Origin: CAZNRY01 sp964575675 | GTDB lineage: Bacteria > Eisenbacteria > RBG-16-71-46 > CAIMUX01 > VGJL01 | NCBI GenBank assembly: GCA_964575675.1 | Contig: CAZNRY010000006.1 | Coordinates: 1 to 44,769 of the forward strand | DNA: 44,769 nt | Direction of reading: 5' to 3' | In this document: piece after piece, positions 32,857 to 41,156 of the stretch | Layout of the letters: every line of letters starts with the position of its first letter | Position numbering within the stretch: position 1 is the stretch's first letter | The notes under the pieces: generated by a model | Databases searched by the model: none | Told to the model about the DNA's origin: nothing | Seen by the model: only the letters and a program-made list of their open reading frames with translations | Made by a program: the position numbers and the translations under genes

Positions 32857-33930
32857 ATGATCCTTCGCGCGAAAGCCCCCTTGCGGATCTCATTCTGCGG
32901 CGGTGGAACGGATGTCTCGCCCTATCCGGAGGAGAAGGGCGGGGTCGTCCTCTCCACGACGATCGACAAGTATGTCTACGCGAGCCTGCGGACGAGAGAA
33001 GACCGGAAGGTGTCGTTGACGAGCCTCGACTATGGCGTCGGGCAGATCCATCCGTGTGATCAGGAGCTTCCGATTGACGGAGATCTCGATCTACTGAAGG
33101 GGGTCGTGAACCACTTCCACGGCCTCGGGCGCGTCCGGCCCGCAGCGGGCGCAGACAGCTTTCCGAGCGGATTCGACCTCCTCGTCCACTCCGACGCGCC
33201 CCCCGGCAGCGGGCTCGGCGCCTCGTCCACTCTCGTGACCGCGCTGGTCGGGCTCTTTCGGGATTGGCTCAAGGTCCCGTTCACGAACTACGAGATCGCG
33301 GAGCTGACCTACAAGATCGAGCGCACTGATCTCAAAATCGCCGGCGGACGCCAGGATCAGTACGCCGCCACCTTCGGTGGGTTCAACTTCATCGAGTTCC
33401 GCGGCGGCGACACGGTCGTGAACCCCTTGCGCATCCGGCGGGAGGTCGTGAACGAACTCGAGTACTCGATGATCCTCTGCTACACCGGGGCGACGCGGCT
33501 GGGGGCGAACATCGTGCGCAACCAGATGCGCTCCTACGTCGCGGGAAGCGAGAAAGTCGTTCGCAGCCTCGACCGGATGAAGGAGCTCACGGTCGAGATG
33601 AAGGCGGCGCTCCTCCGCCACCGGGTGAGCCATTTCGGCGAGTTACTCCACGAGGCCTGGCTCGCGAAGAAGGATCTCGACCCCGCGATCACGACGGAGA
33701 AGATCGACCGGCTCTACGAGGTCGCACGCGCCGCGGGGGCGATCGGCGGCAAGATTCTCGGCGCGGGCGGGGGCGGCTACCTCTTGTGTTTCTGCCCATT
33801 CGATCGCAAGCAGGCGATCGCGCGCGACATGGAAGCAGAAGGGGGGATCCTCGTGCCGTTCGCCCTCGAGGAGCGGGGATTGCAGACATGGATCGTTCCG
33901 CCTGAAGATGGGGAGAGGTTGAACTCGTGA
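32857..33930 (+). CDS. hddA: D-glycero-D-manno-heptose 7-phosphate kinase, GHMP family
   Basis: The 357-residue GHMP kinase has MILRAKAPLRISFCGGGTDVSPYPEEKGG at the N-terminus, the ATP loop DAPPGSGLGASSTLVTAL near residues 114-131, the catalytic-site segment TDLKIAGGRQDQYAATFGG, and the C-terminal GGKILGAGGGGYLLCF. The family phosphorylates heptose 7-phosphate at O-1. Similar kinases act on fucose or galactose derivatives, but the GmhA and HddC neighbours make heptose the best call. ATG 32857 gives the conserved N-terminus directly. Its stop overlaps a 15-codon reading frame that leads to the glycosyltransferase start. Confidence 0.9.
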   Translation: MILRAKAPLRISFCGGGTDVSPYPEEKGGVVLSTTIDKYVYASLRTREDRKVSLTSLDYGVGQIHPCDQELPIDGDLDLLKGVVNHFHGLGRVRPAAGADSFPSGFDLLVHSDAPPGSGLGASSTLVTALVGLFRDWLKVPFTNYEIAELTYKIERTDLKIAGGRQDQYAATFGGFNFIEFRGGDTVVNPLRIRREVVNELEYSMILCYTGATRLGANIVRNQMRSYVAGSEKVVRSLDRMKELTVEMKAALLRHRVSHFGELLHEAWLAKKDLDPAITTEKIDRLYEVARAAGAIGGKILGAGGGGYLLCFCPFDRKQAIARDMEAEGGILVPFALEERGLQTWIVPPEDGERLNS

Positions 33931-33974
33931 GCGCGGGGTCGCCGATGGGCGCATCGAGGTCGCCCCGCCCTTGA
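33927..33974 (+). other. Possible 15-codon relay reading frame
   Basis: The GTG at 33927 overlaps the hddA stop (GTGA), and the frame runs 15 codons to a TGA at 33972-33974. That TGA overlaps the TTG start of the glycosyltransferase gene (TTGA). Ribosomes leaving hddA could pass through it to the next gene. The peptide has no recognisable features, so this may be chance. Confidence 0.3.
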
Positions 33975-35110
33975 GGTTCTCCTTCGTCGGCACGGCCTAC
34001 CCGATGCGGGGGGGGATTGCCCAGTTCAACGCCCTCCTCTGCCGCGAGCTCGCCCGCGAGCACGAGGTGAGCTTCTTCTCGTTCAAGCGCCAGTACCCCT
34101 CCCGCCTCTTTCCCGGCAAGACTCAGATTGAGACAGGGGAGGATCCCGCGCCGGTCGGGGCCCGGGCCATTGTCGATTCAATCGATCCGGTCAACTGGCA
34201 CCAGGCCGCAGGCAAGATCGCGCGTGACGCGCCCGACGCGCTGCTCTTCAAGTACTGGATGCCGTTTTTCGCACCCTGCTTCGGGACGATCGCCCGCAAG
34301 GTCAAGGCGAGGACCGGCTGCGCCGTCGTCCTGATCTGCGACAACATCGTCCCGCACGAGCGCCGGCCCCTCGACAGCGCGCTGACTCGTTACATGCTGG
34401 ACGCCTCCGATGCATTCATCGTGATGTCCAATGTCGTGCTCGCCGATCTGCATCGCTTCCGCCCCGGCGCGAGGGCCGAGCTGGTCCATCATCCTCTCTA
34501 CACCCATTTCGGCGAGCCGATGGACCGCGTCGAAGCGCGCCGGCTGATCGGCTGGAAGGGAGACGATCGTGTTCTCCTCTTCTTTGGATTCATTCGAAAG
34601 TACAAAGGGCTCGACACGCTTCTGCGCGCAATGCCGCAGATCCACGCCTCAACCGGGGCCCGGCTCGTCGTTCTGGGGGAGTTCTACGAGGATCGTGCTC
34701 CCTACGACCGGATCGTCGCGGAGATGGGACTCTCCGAAATCGTGACCATGACGGGCGACTATGTTCCGAACGAGAGCGTCGGGAAGCACTTCTCCGCCTC
34801 CGATCTGGTCGTGCTGCCGTATCGGTCGGCCACACAGAGCGGGATCGTCCAGGTAGCTTACCAGCTCGAGTTGCCGGTCATCTGCACGCGGGTCGGAGGG
34901 CTCGAGGAAATGGTCCACGACGGGGAGACGGGGCTGCTTGTGCCATCGGAGGACGAGGCCGCGCTGGCCGCCGCGGTCGCGGGTTATTTCCGCGAGGGGA
35001 TGGAGGCGCGGCTGGTCGATGGGGTTCGGCGCGTGAAGAAAGAGATGGGATGGGATAGCCTGGCTGCAAGCGTCGTGCGCCTGGCCGCGGGGGTGCGGCA
35101 CGGATCGTGA
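33971..35110 (+). CDS. Glycosyltransferase family 4 protein
   Basis: The 379-residue GT-B enzyme would transfer a sugar from a nucleotide donor to a surface glycan. The N-terminal half has FVGTAYPMRGGIAQFNALL, the acceptor-side loop typical of GT4. The C-terminal half has LLFFGFIRKYKGLDTLLRAM (near 205), DYVPNESVGKHFSASDLVVLPY and the donor-site pattern SGIVQVAYQLELPVICTRVGGLEEMV with the E-x7-E type acidic pair. TTG 33971 is the only start that keeps the conserved N-terminus; the upstream frames are closed. It sits between hddA and gmhA, so the heptose made by these enzymes may be its donor sugar, which is inference. Confidence 0.88.
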   Translation: MRFSFVGTAYPMRGGIAQFNALLCRELAREHEVSFFSFKRQYPSRLFPGKTQIETGEDPAPVGARAIVDSIDPVNWHQAAGKIARDAPDALLFKYWMPFFAPCFGTIARKVKARTGCAVVLICDNIVPHERRPLDSALTRYMLDASDAFIVMSNVVLADLHRFRPGARAELVHHPLYTHFGEPMDRVEARRLIGWKGDDRVLLFFGFIRKYKGLDTLLRAMPQIHASTGARLVVLGEFYEDRAPYDRIVAEMGLSEIVTMTGDYVPNESVGKHFSASDLVVLPYRSATQSGIVQVAYQLELPVICTRVGGLEEMVHDGETGLLVPSEDEAALAAAVAGYFREGMEARLVDGVRRVKKEMGWDSLAASVVRLAAGVRHGS

Positions 35111-35192
35111 GCTTCGTGATTTCGGCAAATCAAATGGGCGACGGGCATCCCGTCGAGTGCGCCCGGATGGCCCGCTCCGGCAGGGAGGTTAG

Positions 35193-35765
35193 ATGATCAG
35201 CAACGAGGAGATCGTCGAGCGGATCCGCGAGAGCATTCGGGTCAAAGCGGCAATGGAGTCGCAGGCGGACCTTCTGCGCCGGATCGCCACCCAGTGGATC
35301 GCGTGCTTGGGCGAAGGAGGGAAGATCCTCTTCTTCGGCAACGGCGGCTCAGCCGCCGACGCGCAACACCTGGCCTGCGAACTGGCCGGGCGCTTCTACA
35401 AGGATCGCCCCGGGCTCGCCGCGCTGTCCCTGACCGTCAATAGCTCCACTTTGACCGCGGTCGGAAACGACTTCGGCTACGAGCAAGTCTTCGCCCGCCA
35501 ACTCGAGGGACTCGCTCGACCCGGCGACGTCGCCGTCGGCATCTCGACGAGCGGCCGATCCCAGAGTGTGCTGGCCGCTCTGCGCAAGGCCCGCTCGATG
35601 GGCCTCGCAATGACGGGAATGACCGGCCGCTCGGGCGGCGGAATGCCGTCGCTCGTCGACTACTGCCTGCACGTCGATTCGGAGGAGACCCCTAGGATCC
35701 AGGAAGGGCACATTCTCGCGGGCCACATCGTCTGCGAATTGGTGGAGAGAGAGATCTACCCGTGA
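35193..35765 (+). CDS. gmhA: D-sedoheptulose 7-phosphate isomerase
   Basis: GmhA makes D-glycero-D-manno-heptose 7-phosphate from sedoheptulose 7-phosphate, the first step of bacterial heptose synthesis. The 190 residues match the family in length, and all of the SIS domain is present: ILFFGNGGSAADAQHLACELAGRF, LSLTVNSSTLTAVGNDFGYEQVF, GDVAVGISTSGRSQSVLAAL and EGHILAGHIVCELVE. ATG 35193 has GGGAGG upstream. It forms an operon with hddC, hddA and the glycosyltransferase. The phosphatase GmhB needed between HddA and HddC is not seen in this window. Confidence 0.95.
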   Translation: MISNEEIVERIRESIRVKAAMESQADLLRRIATQWIACLGEGGKILFFGNGGSAADAQHLACELAGRFYKDRPGLAALSLTVNSSTLTAVGNDFGYEQVFARQLEGLARPGDVAVGISTSGRSQSVLAALRKARSMGLAMTGMTGRSGGGMPSLVDYCLHVDSEETPRIQEGHILAGHIVCELVEREIYP

Positions 35766-35832
35766 GTCAATGGGCGGGCCGCGCCGGCCCGTCCGCACGC
35801 GTGCCGCCCGCCGGCGACAGGAGGGATCGGCC

Positions 35833-38800
35833 ATGATCCAGACCCCCGTGATACCGGATTCCCGGCGGTTGATGCGCCGCGACAAGATGTGGCTCTGCGT
35901 GCTGGTGGTCGTCGGAGGTTTGTCCCTCGCTCTCGGCCTCCACCTTTTCCCCTCCGTCTTTCCCGAGGCGACGATCAAGTTCGATGTCGATCGGCGGGGC
36001 TCGCGCGTGCGGGCCGAATCGTTCCTCCGCGAGCAGGGGTTCGACATCGCGGGCTACCGCTATGCCTCGGCTTTCCAGTACGACGACTCCGCGAAGATCT
36101 TCCTCGAAAAGGAGCTCGGGCTGAAGGCGATGGACAAAGCGGTCGAGAAGACTGCGCGGATCTGGAAGTGGTCCCATCGCTGGTTCCGTCCGCTCCAGAA
36201 GGAGGAGTACCGCGTCGCGATCGCGCCTACCGGCGAGCTGGTCAGTTTCGAGCGGTCGCTCGAGGAGGATGCCCCCGGCGGGCGCGTGCCCGAGGATGAG
36301 GCGCGGCGCACGGCTGAGGAGTTCCTTCTCAAGATCCGCCCCGCCGGAACCTCGGACCTGCGTTTCCTCGGCTCTTCCTCGCTGGACCGAAAGAACCGCA
36401 CCGACCGCGTCTTCACCTGGGAGGTCGTCGGGGTCGATTGGAAGGGGGGACGCTACCGCCATCGCGTCACGATCCAGGGCGAGAGGCTGGGCGGGTACGA
36501 GGAATACGTTCAGGTCCCCGAAGCTTGGGCCCGCGGCTACAGCCGCCTTCGCTCCGCGAACATGACGGCCGGCGCCGTATCGAGCGTCCTCATGATCGCG
36601 ACGATGCTCGCGATGCTGATCGTGCTCGGAATGCAGCTTCGGACCAAACGGATCCGCTGGAGGTTCGCCCTTGGATTTGGACTCGTGGCGGCGGCCCTTC
36701 TCCTGATCTCGAACTTGAACAATCTGCCGCTCAGCCTCTTCCAGTACGACACGACTCGTTCCTACGGCGGGTTTCTGGCCGAGCGGTTGATGCGCGCGCT
36801 GGCCGGAGCCGCCCTCTTCGCGGTCGTGATCATCGTGATGACCGCATCCGGCGAGAGCATGTACCGCTCGGCGTACCCGCGGAAACTCGCGATCCCGTCG
36901 TTCTTCACCTGGCGGGGGATCCGGACGAAGGAGTTCCTCTTCTCGAGCCTCGGGGGGCTGGCCCTCACCTGCTTCTTCCTCGCCTACCAGACCAGTTTCT
37001 ATCGCGTCGCATCCTCGCTCGGCGCATGGTCTCCGGCGGACGTTCCGTATGACGAGCTGTTGAACAGCGCGCTTCCCTGGGCCTTCCTGCTCTTCATCGG
37101 TTTCATGCCGGCCGTTACGGAGGAGTTCACGAGCCGCGTTTTCTCGATTCCGTTCTTCACGAAGATCTTCAAGAGCAGGTGGCTTGGCGTGATCATTCCC
37201 GCTTTCATCTGGGGGTTCGGCCATTCCGCCTATCCGAATCAGCCGTTCTACATCCGGGGACTCGAGGTCGGTCTGGCCGGATGTTTGATCGGGCTTCTGA
37301 TGGTGCGCTTCAACGTGATGACCCTTCTGATCTGGCACTACACGGTGGACGCATTCTACTCGGGCTATCTGCTCCTGCGATCGGGGAACCCCTACTACGT
37401 CGCGACGACCGTGATCGCGGGGGGGATCTTCGTCCTTCCCTTCCTGATCGCGCTCGTCGCCTACGTGCGGTCGAGCCGGTTTGAGGCCCCGGACTCCATG
37501 CGGCACGAGGCGCAGCCACTCGAGACGGCGGGGAAATCGCCGGAAGTGGGAACTCCGGAGGGGGCAGCCGCGGGGGTGGCGCCCGCGGGCGAACTTGGGG
37601 TCGGCCGTGCCTGGGCCGCGGCAATTCCCGACGCTGCGCGACCGTCCGCACTCACCGGCCGCGCAGCGACAGCGGATGGAATGAGCGCGAAACGCGCTCT
37701 CGTTGGGATCGGAGCGAGCATCGCGGTACTGGCTGCCGTTCTCGCCGCAGGCGCGGGCAAGAAGGCTCCGGAAGCGCCGGTGCGGATCGATCGTGCGGTG
37801 GCGGTGAAGCGGGCCGGGGAGTTCGCGCGCGCCCAAGGAATCGATCCGTCCAACATGCGACGCGTTGCCGTGCTCCACGACGAGGCCGATCCGGATCAAG
37901 CCCGATATGTTCTCTCTCATGCCGGCTATGAGCGGTTCCGCTCGTTTTGGCCGGACAACCTGGCCGCGCAAGGCTGGTCGGTGCGATTTTTCCGCCCCCT
38001 CGAACCGGAGGAGGTCCGCGTGCGGATCGACACGGTGAGCGGACGCGTCGTGGCCTACGAGCACAGGATCGCCGAGGCGGACAGTCTGCCCGCGATTCCC
38101 GTTGAAGAAGCGCAAGCGCTCGCCGCGGCCCTCCTTGCATCCGTCGGACTGGACACGGGAGCGCTCGAGCGAAAGGAAGCGGTCGACAAGCCGCGTCCGA
38201 AGAGGATGGACCGTGTCTTTGCCTGGGAGGGTCGTGAGGGATCGGAGCGAAATGTCGCCGAGGCGCGCTACCGTCTCGAGGCAAAGGTGACCGGGAACCG
38301 CGCGGCCGGGCTCGAGGAGAAGTTCAGGCTACCGGAGGAATACGAGAGGCTGCGGAGCAAGCATACGATCGCCTGGGCGATCGCCTTCGGCCTTCTTCTG
38401 TTCGGAGCCGGAGGGATCCTCGCCCTCGCCCTCCGCGATGCGGGGCGCGCTCACACGGCCGGAGAGATCCCCTGGAAGCGGCTGCTCTCGCTCGGGGCGG
38501 CGGGTTCCGTCCTGGCCCTGGTCGGGACGCTGAACGCGATGCCGCGCCTGTTGGCGCGCTACGAAACGACCGCGCCGTGGTCGAGCTACGTCGTGATCAT
38601 CATCGTCGGGCTCCTGACCGCGATGGTCTTCTACTTCCTGGTGGGGTGGGCGGGGGCCGCGCTCACGCGCGGACTCCATCCGCGGATCGCGGGCCTCCAC
38701 GATCCTGCCGAGCGGAAGCGATGGCTTGCCGGTGGCCTTTGCGGACTCGTTCTCGTCCCGATCTGGGCGCGGATCCTCGGGGGAGTGCGGCTCCTGCTCG

Positions 38801-39309
38801 CCGCTTGGTTCCCTGGATCCGCCGGGCCGCCGCCCATCGGGGCAAGCCCGGTCCTCGACACGACGATCCCCGCGGTGGGGGCCGTCGTCGCGACGGTCGG
38901 AGGCGCCTTCGTCTTCTGCCTTCTCCTCGCCGTCGCGACCCGCGTCTTCTCGTCCCGCGATTGGCCGGGGATAGGAGGACGGATCGCGCTGTTGGCCGCG
39001 ATTGCGGTAGGAATGGCAGTTCTACCGGCGCGGAGCATGGCGGAGGGATTGGTCAACCTCGCGCGAATCGGGTTCACGATCCTCGTCGGCTATGGGCTCA
39101 TCCGATTGGTCCTGAAGGGGAACCCGCTCGCCTACGTTGCGGGGGCGTATGGCTACTTCGCCGTCCGCGCGGCCGGAGACCTGTTGCAGCAGCCGAACGG
39201 ATGGGCAAGGGGCCACGGGATCGTGGCGGGACTGATCCTGTTGGTTCCGGTCGTATGGGTCATCCTGAGCTCATCGAAGGGAAGAGCTGCGGAGGGATCT
39301 AGAATCTGA
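35833..39309 (+). CDS. Internally duplicated membrane protein with CPBP-type intramembrane protease domain
   Basis: The 1158-residue protein has two related halves. In the first (1-560) a signal/TM1 is followed by a periplasmic domain (AESFLREQGFDIAGYR, WFRPLQKEEYRVAIAPTGELVSFE, RTDRVFTWEVV) and then about eight helices holding the CPBP (Abi/CAAX) protease motifs EEFTSR (Glu430-Arg435), WGFGHS (His464) and IWHY (His502). The second half (about 620-1158) repeats the soluble domain (AGEFARAQGIDPSNMRR, FFRPLEPEEVRVRIDTVSGRVVAYE, KRMDRVFAWEG) and part of the membrane region, but lacks the protease motifs. A low-complexity linker (about 555-620) joins them. ATG 35833 has AGGAGG upstream. It follows gmhA by 67 bases. 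Confidence 0.85.
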   Translation: MIQTPVIPDSRRLMRRDKMWLCVLVVVGGLSLALGLHLFPSVFPEATIKFDVDRRGSRVRAESFLREQGFDIAGYRYASAFQYDDSAKIFLEKELGLKAMDKAVEKTARIWKWSHRWFRPLQKEEYRVAIAPTGELVSFERSLEEDAPGGRVPEDEARRTAEEFLLKIRPAGTSDLRFLGSSSLDRKNRTDRVFTWEVVGVDWKGGRYRHRVTIQGERLGGYEEYVQVPEAWARGYSRLRSANMTAGAVSSVLMIATMLAMLIVLGMQLRTKRIRWRFALGFGLVAAALLLISNLNNLPLSLFQYDTTRSYGGFLAERLMRALAGAALFAVVIIVMTASGESMYRSAYPRKLAIPSFFTWRGIRTKEFLFSSLGGLALTCFFLAYQTSFYRVASSLGAWSPADVPYDELLNSALPWAFLLFIGFMPAVTEEFTSRVFSIPFFTKIFKSRWLGVIIPAFIWGFGHSAYPNQPFYIRGLEVGLAGCLIGLLMVRFNVMTLLIWHYTVDAFYSGYLLLRSGNPYYVATTVIAGGIFVLPFLIALVAYVRSSRFEAPDSMRHEAQPLETAGKSPEVGTPEGAAAGVAPAGELGVGRAWAAAIPDAARPSALTGRAATADGMSAKRALVGIGASIAVLAAVLAAGAGKKAPEAPVRIDRAVAVKRAGEFARAQGIDPSNMRRVAVLHDEADPDQARYVLSHAGYERFRSFWPDNLAAQGWSVRFFRPLEPEEVRVRIDTVSGRVVAYEHRIAEADSLPAIPVEEAQALAAALLASVGLDTGALERKEAVDKPRPKRMDRVFAWEGREGSERNVAEARYRLEAKVTGNRAAGLEEKFRLPEEYERLRSKHTIAWAIAFGLLLFGAGGILALALRDAGRAHTAGEIPWKRLLSLGAAGSVLALVGTLNAMPRLLARYETTAPWSSYVVIIIVGLLTAMVFYFLVGWAGAALTRGLHPRIAGLHDPAERKRWLAGGLCGLVLVPIWARILGGVRLLLAAWFPGSAGPPPIGASPVLDTTIPAVGAVVATVGGAFVFCLLLAVATRVFSSRDWPGIGGRIALLAAIAVGMAVLPARSMAEGLVNLARIGFTILVGYGLIRLVLKGNPLAYVAGAYGYFAVRAAGDLLQQPNGWARGHGIVAGLILLVPVVWVILSSSKGRAAEGSRI

Positions 39310-39347
39310 GTTCTGGCGGGATCGCCGGGGCAGGGGGCTCGCTTGCG

Positions 39348-39373
39348 CCGATCACCCCGCTGCGGGTGGTCGG
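39348..39373. terminator. Hairpin between convergent genes
   Basis: CCGATCACCC (39348-39357) pairs with GGGTGGTCGG (39364-39373), with one G-U pair and a 6-base loop. It lies 38 bases after the protease gene stop, facing the DUF1028 gene. There is no clean T-tract on either side. Confidence 0.45.
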
Positions 39374-39453
39374 TGTTGGGTGGGGTTCGGTGAACGCCCT
39401 CCTTGTACGCCCGCGTCGCCGCCTTCCGATCGATCACCGCAGTCTCCGCAGGT

Positions 39454-40497
39454 CTACTTCGCCCTCGCAATTCCCATCCGCTTGCAGATCTTCTCCACGC
39501 CGGGGAAGATTTCGGCCGGCAGGCGCGCGATCAGAGGCTTCCACCGCTCGTTCAGGTAGATCGCCTGGCCGACATCGTCGACCGCCTCTTCGAAATTGCC
39601 GGTCGCGCTCTTCATCGAGCCCCTCCAGAAGAGGATCTCGTCGCTCCCGGGCGCGAGATCGACGGCCGCCTCATAGCAGCGAAGGGCGGTCGGGAAATCC
39701 TTGCGCGCGAACGCTTCGTCCCCCTGATCGGCCAACCCATAGGCGAGGTGGAGCTTGTAGAGCCGTCCGATCTCGTACACGGGGTTCGCGTTGTCCTCCA
39801 CGCGAAGATCGACGACCTTGTTTTTCCACGGGTTCTCGGGATCGACCATCTTGTAGACGACGATCGCCGCCGATTGCTTCCCACGCGCGTCCCCGCCCGC
39901 GGCCTGCCCCGCTTCGAGGGCCGCGAGGATCCGCGCCCCCAGCTGTCCCTCCGCATTCTCGAAGGCCGTCGCCATCAGGTCCCATGTGTCGGGGGAGAGG
40001 AGGAGGTTTCCCGCGCAGACGTAGTTCTTGCCGACGTGATGGCCGGCGAAGGGCAGGCACTTCTCGCCGGTGTAGGCGCCGGCATTGCCCTTCGCATCGA
40101 TCGCGAGGACCTGGCGAAGATCGCGCAGCGTATCGGCGTCGATCTCGGCGACCAGGGCGTTCGTGGCCCGCTCGCCCTTCCTGATCCGGGAGAGGATCTT
40201 CGGCCCGTAGGCCTTCTCGACGAACGACTGTGTCGCGACGGCGCCGACCTCCGCCTCGGCCCAGGGGACCAATGTTCCCACGGAGAACCAGTGTGACGAT
40301 ACGCCGACGCCGATCTCGCCCGTCGTGGAGTCTCGGGCGACGATCGAAAACGTCGCGGCGAGGGGTGGAATCGCCCGCGCCTCGAACGGCGCGCCCGCAC
40401 AGAGAAGGAGAAGCATGGCGGCGAGGCGGGAACCCCGGCGTCCGCCTCCCGGAACAGGCGCGGAGCACGGAGGAAGACCCGGCGGAGTACGACGCAT
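39454..40497 (-). CDS. Exported DUF1028 Ntn-hydrolase-like protein with TPR-like C-terminus
   Basis: The 347-residue protein starts with a long basic leader and signal sequence (RLAAMLLLLCAGAPFEARA), then the DUF1028 domain (about 45-255). The domain has AATFSIVARDSTTGEIGVGVSSHWFSVG, AEVGAVATQSFVEKAYGP, DLRQVLAIDAKGNAGAYTGEKC and GKNYVCAGNLLLSPDTWDLM. This family is predicted to be Ntn hydrolases, in which the Thr of the TFSI motif would be the nucleophile. The remaining about 100 residues contain two TPR-like units (AFARKDFPTALRCYEAAVDLAPGSDEIL). ATG shares its A with the upstream TGA (TGATG), so it is coupled to the membrane-protein genes at 40497-43550. Confidence 0.88.
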   Translation of the reverse strand: MRRTPPGLPPCSAPVPGGGRRGSRLAAMLLLLCAGAPFEARAIPPLAATFSIVARDSTTGEIGVGVSSHWFSVGTLVPWAEAEVGAVATQSFVEKAYGPKILSRIRKGERATNALVAEIDADTLRDLRQVLAIDAKGNAGAYTGEKCLPFAGHHVGKNYVCAGNLLLSPDTWDLMATAFENAEGQLGARILAALEAGQAAGGDARGKQSAAIVVYKMVDPENPWKNKVVDLRVEDNANPVYEIGRLYKLHLAYGLADQGDEAFARKDFPTALRCYEAAVDLAPGSDEILFWRGSMKSATGNFEEAVDDVGQAIYLNERWKPLIARLPAEIFPGVEKICKRMGIARAK

Positions 40498-41150
40498 CAG
40501 AATATCCTCCCGATCGCTTGGACGGTCTGCATGCCCCATTGCGTGATGAGGAAGTTGAGACGGCCTATCAACAGCGACACGCGCCCCATCACCGTGTAGC
40601 CGAACGCCGCGCCAAATCCGAGCATCAGAAACCAGATTCCTAGCCGGCTCGCCATGCCGACGGCTCCCTTGTGCTCGACGGAGAAGAAGAAGTAGATCAA
40701 GACCGCGAGCACGCCGACGAAGAGGATCAGGTTGTTGAAGATCCCGAGCATCCCGCCGCTCCCGTGCATGAACGGGACGATCGTGCTCTGCATTTGCGGG
40801 AGGACCTCGCCGTGGAGTTTCTGGACCATGTTGACGCCGACGTAGTAGCCGACATAGATCGCGAGCGACCAGCGCGCCCACCAGTTCGCCTTTGGTATGT
40901 AGCGCGTATAGAGGTTGATCCCGATCAGGAGGGGGATCAGGAGGTCCCAGTTCCCGCTGAAATTGTGCACCAGCGGTTCGATCAGGTTCGGGCGGATCGT
41001 CTGATCGGCTTCCTGTCCGATGTAGTAGCCCAGCGAGACCCCCGCGAAGACCGATTCGGCGAAGCGGAAGAACGGATTGTCGCGATACAGAAAACTGAAG
41101 ATGCACAGGGTGAGAAACGATGCGATCCAGATGCCGAGCAAGCTCATCAT
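40497..41150 (-). CDS. Uncharacterised membrane protein, last of the four-gene cassette
   Basis: This gene is not recognised. The 217-residue protein has about six helices: LLGIWIASFLTLCIFSFLY, ESVFAGVSLGYYIGQEAD, WDLLIPLLIGINLYTRYI, WSLAIYVGYYVGVNMVQKL, FNNLILFVGVLAVLIYFFF, and ASRLGIWFLMLGFGAAFGYT. A short exposed loop (NLIEPLVHNFSGNWD) lies between helices two and three. GGAGGAA sits so close to the first ATG (41150) that the second ATG at 41147 may be the true start. The ribosome binding site overlaps the stop codon of the preceding gene, and its own stop shares a base with the DUF1028 start. Expression as one unit is very likely. Confidence 0.82.
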   Translation of the reverse strand: MMSLLGIWIASFLTLCIFSFLYRDNPFFRFAESVFAGVSLGYYIGQEADQTIRPNLIEPLVHNFSGNWDLLIPLLIGINLYTRYIPKANWWARWSLAIYVGYYVGVNMVQKLHGEVLPQMQSTIVPFMHGSGGMLGIFNNLILFVGVLAVLIYFFFSVEHKGAVGMASRLGIWFLMLGFGAAFGYTVMGRVSLLIGRLNFLITQWGMQTVQAIGRIF

Positions 41151-41156
41151 TTCCTC

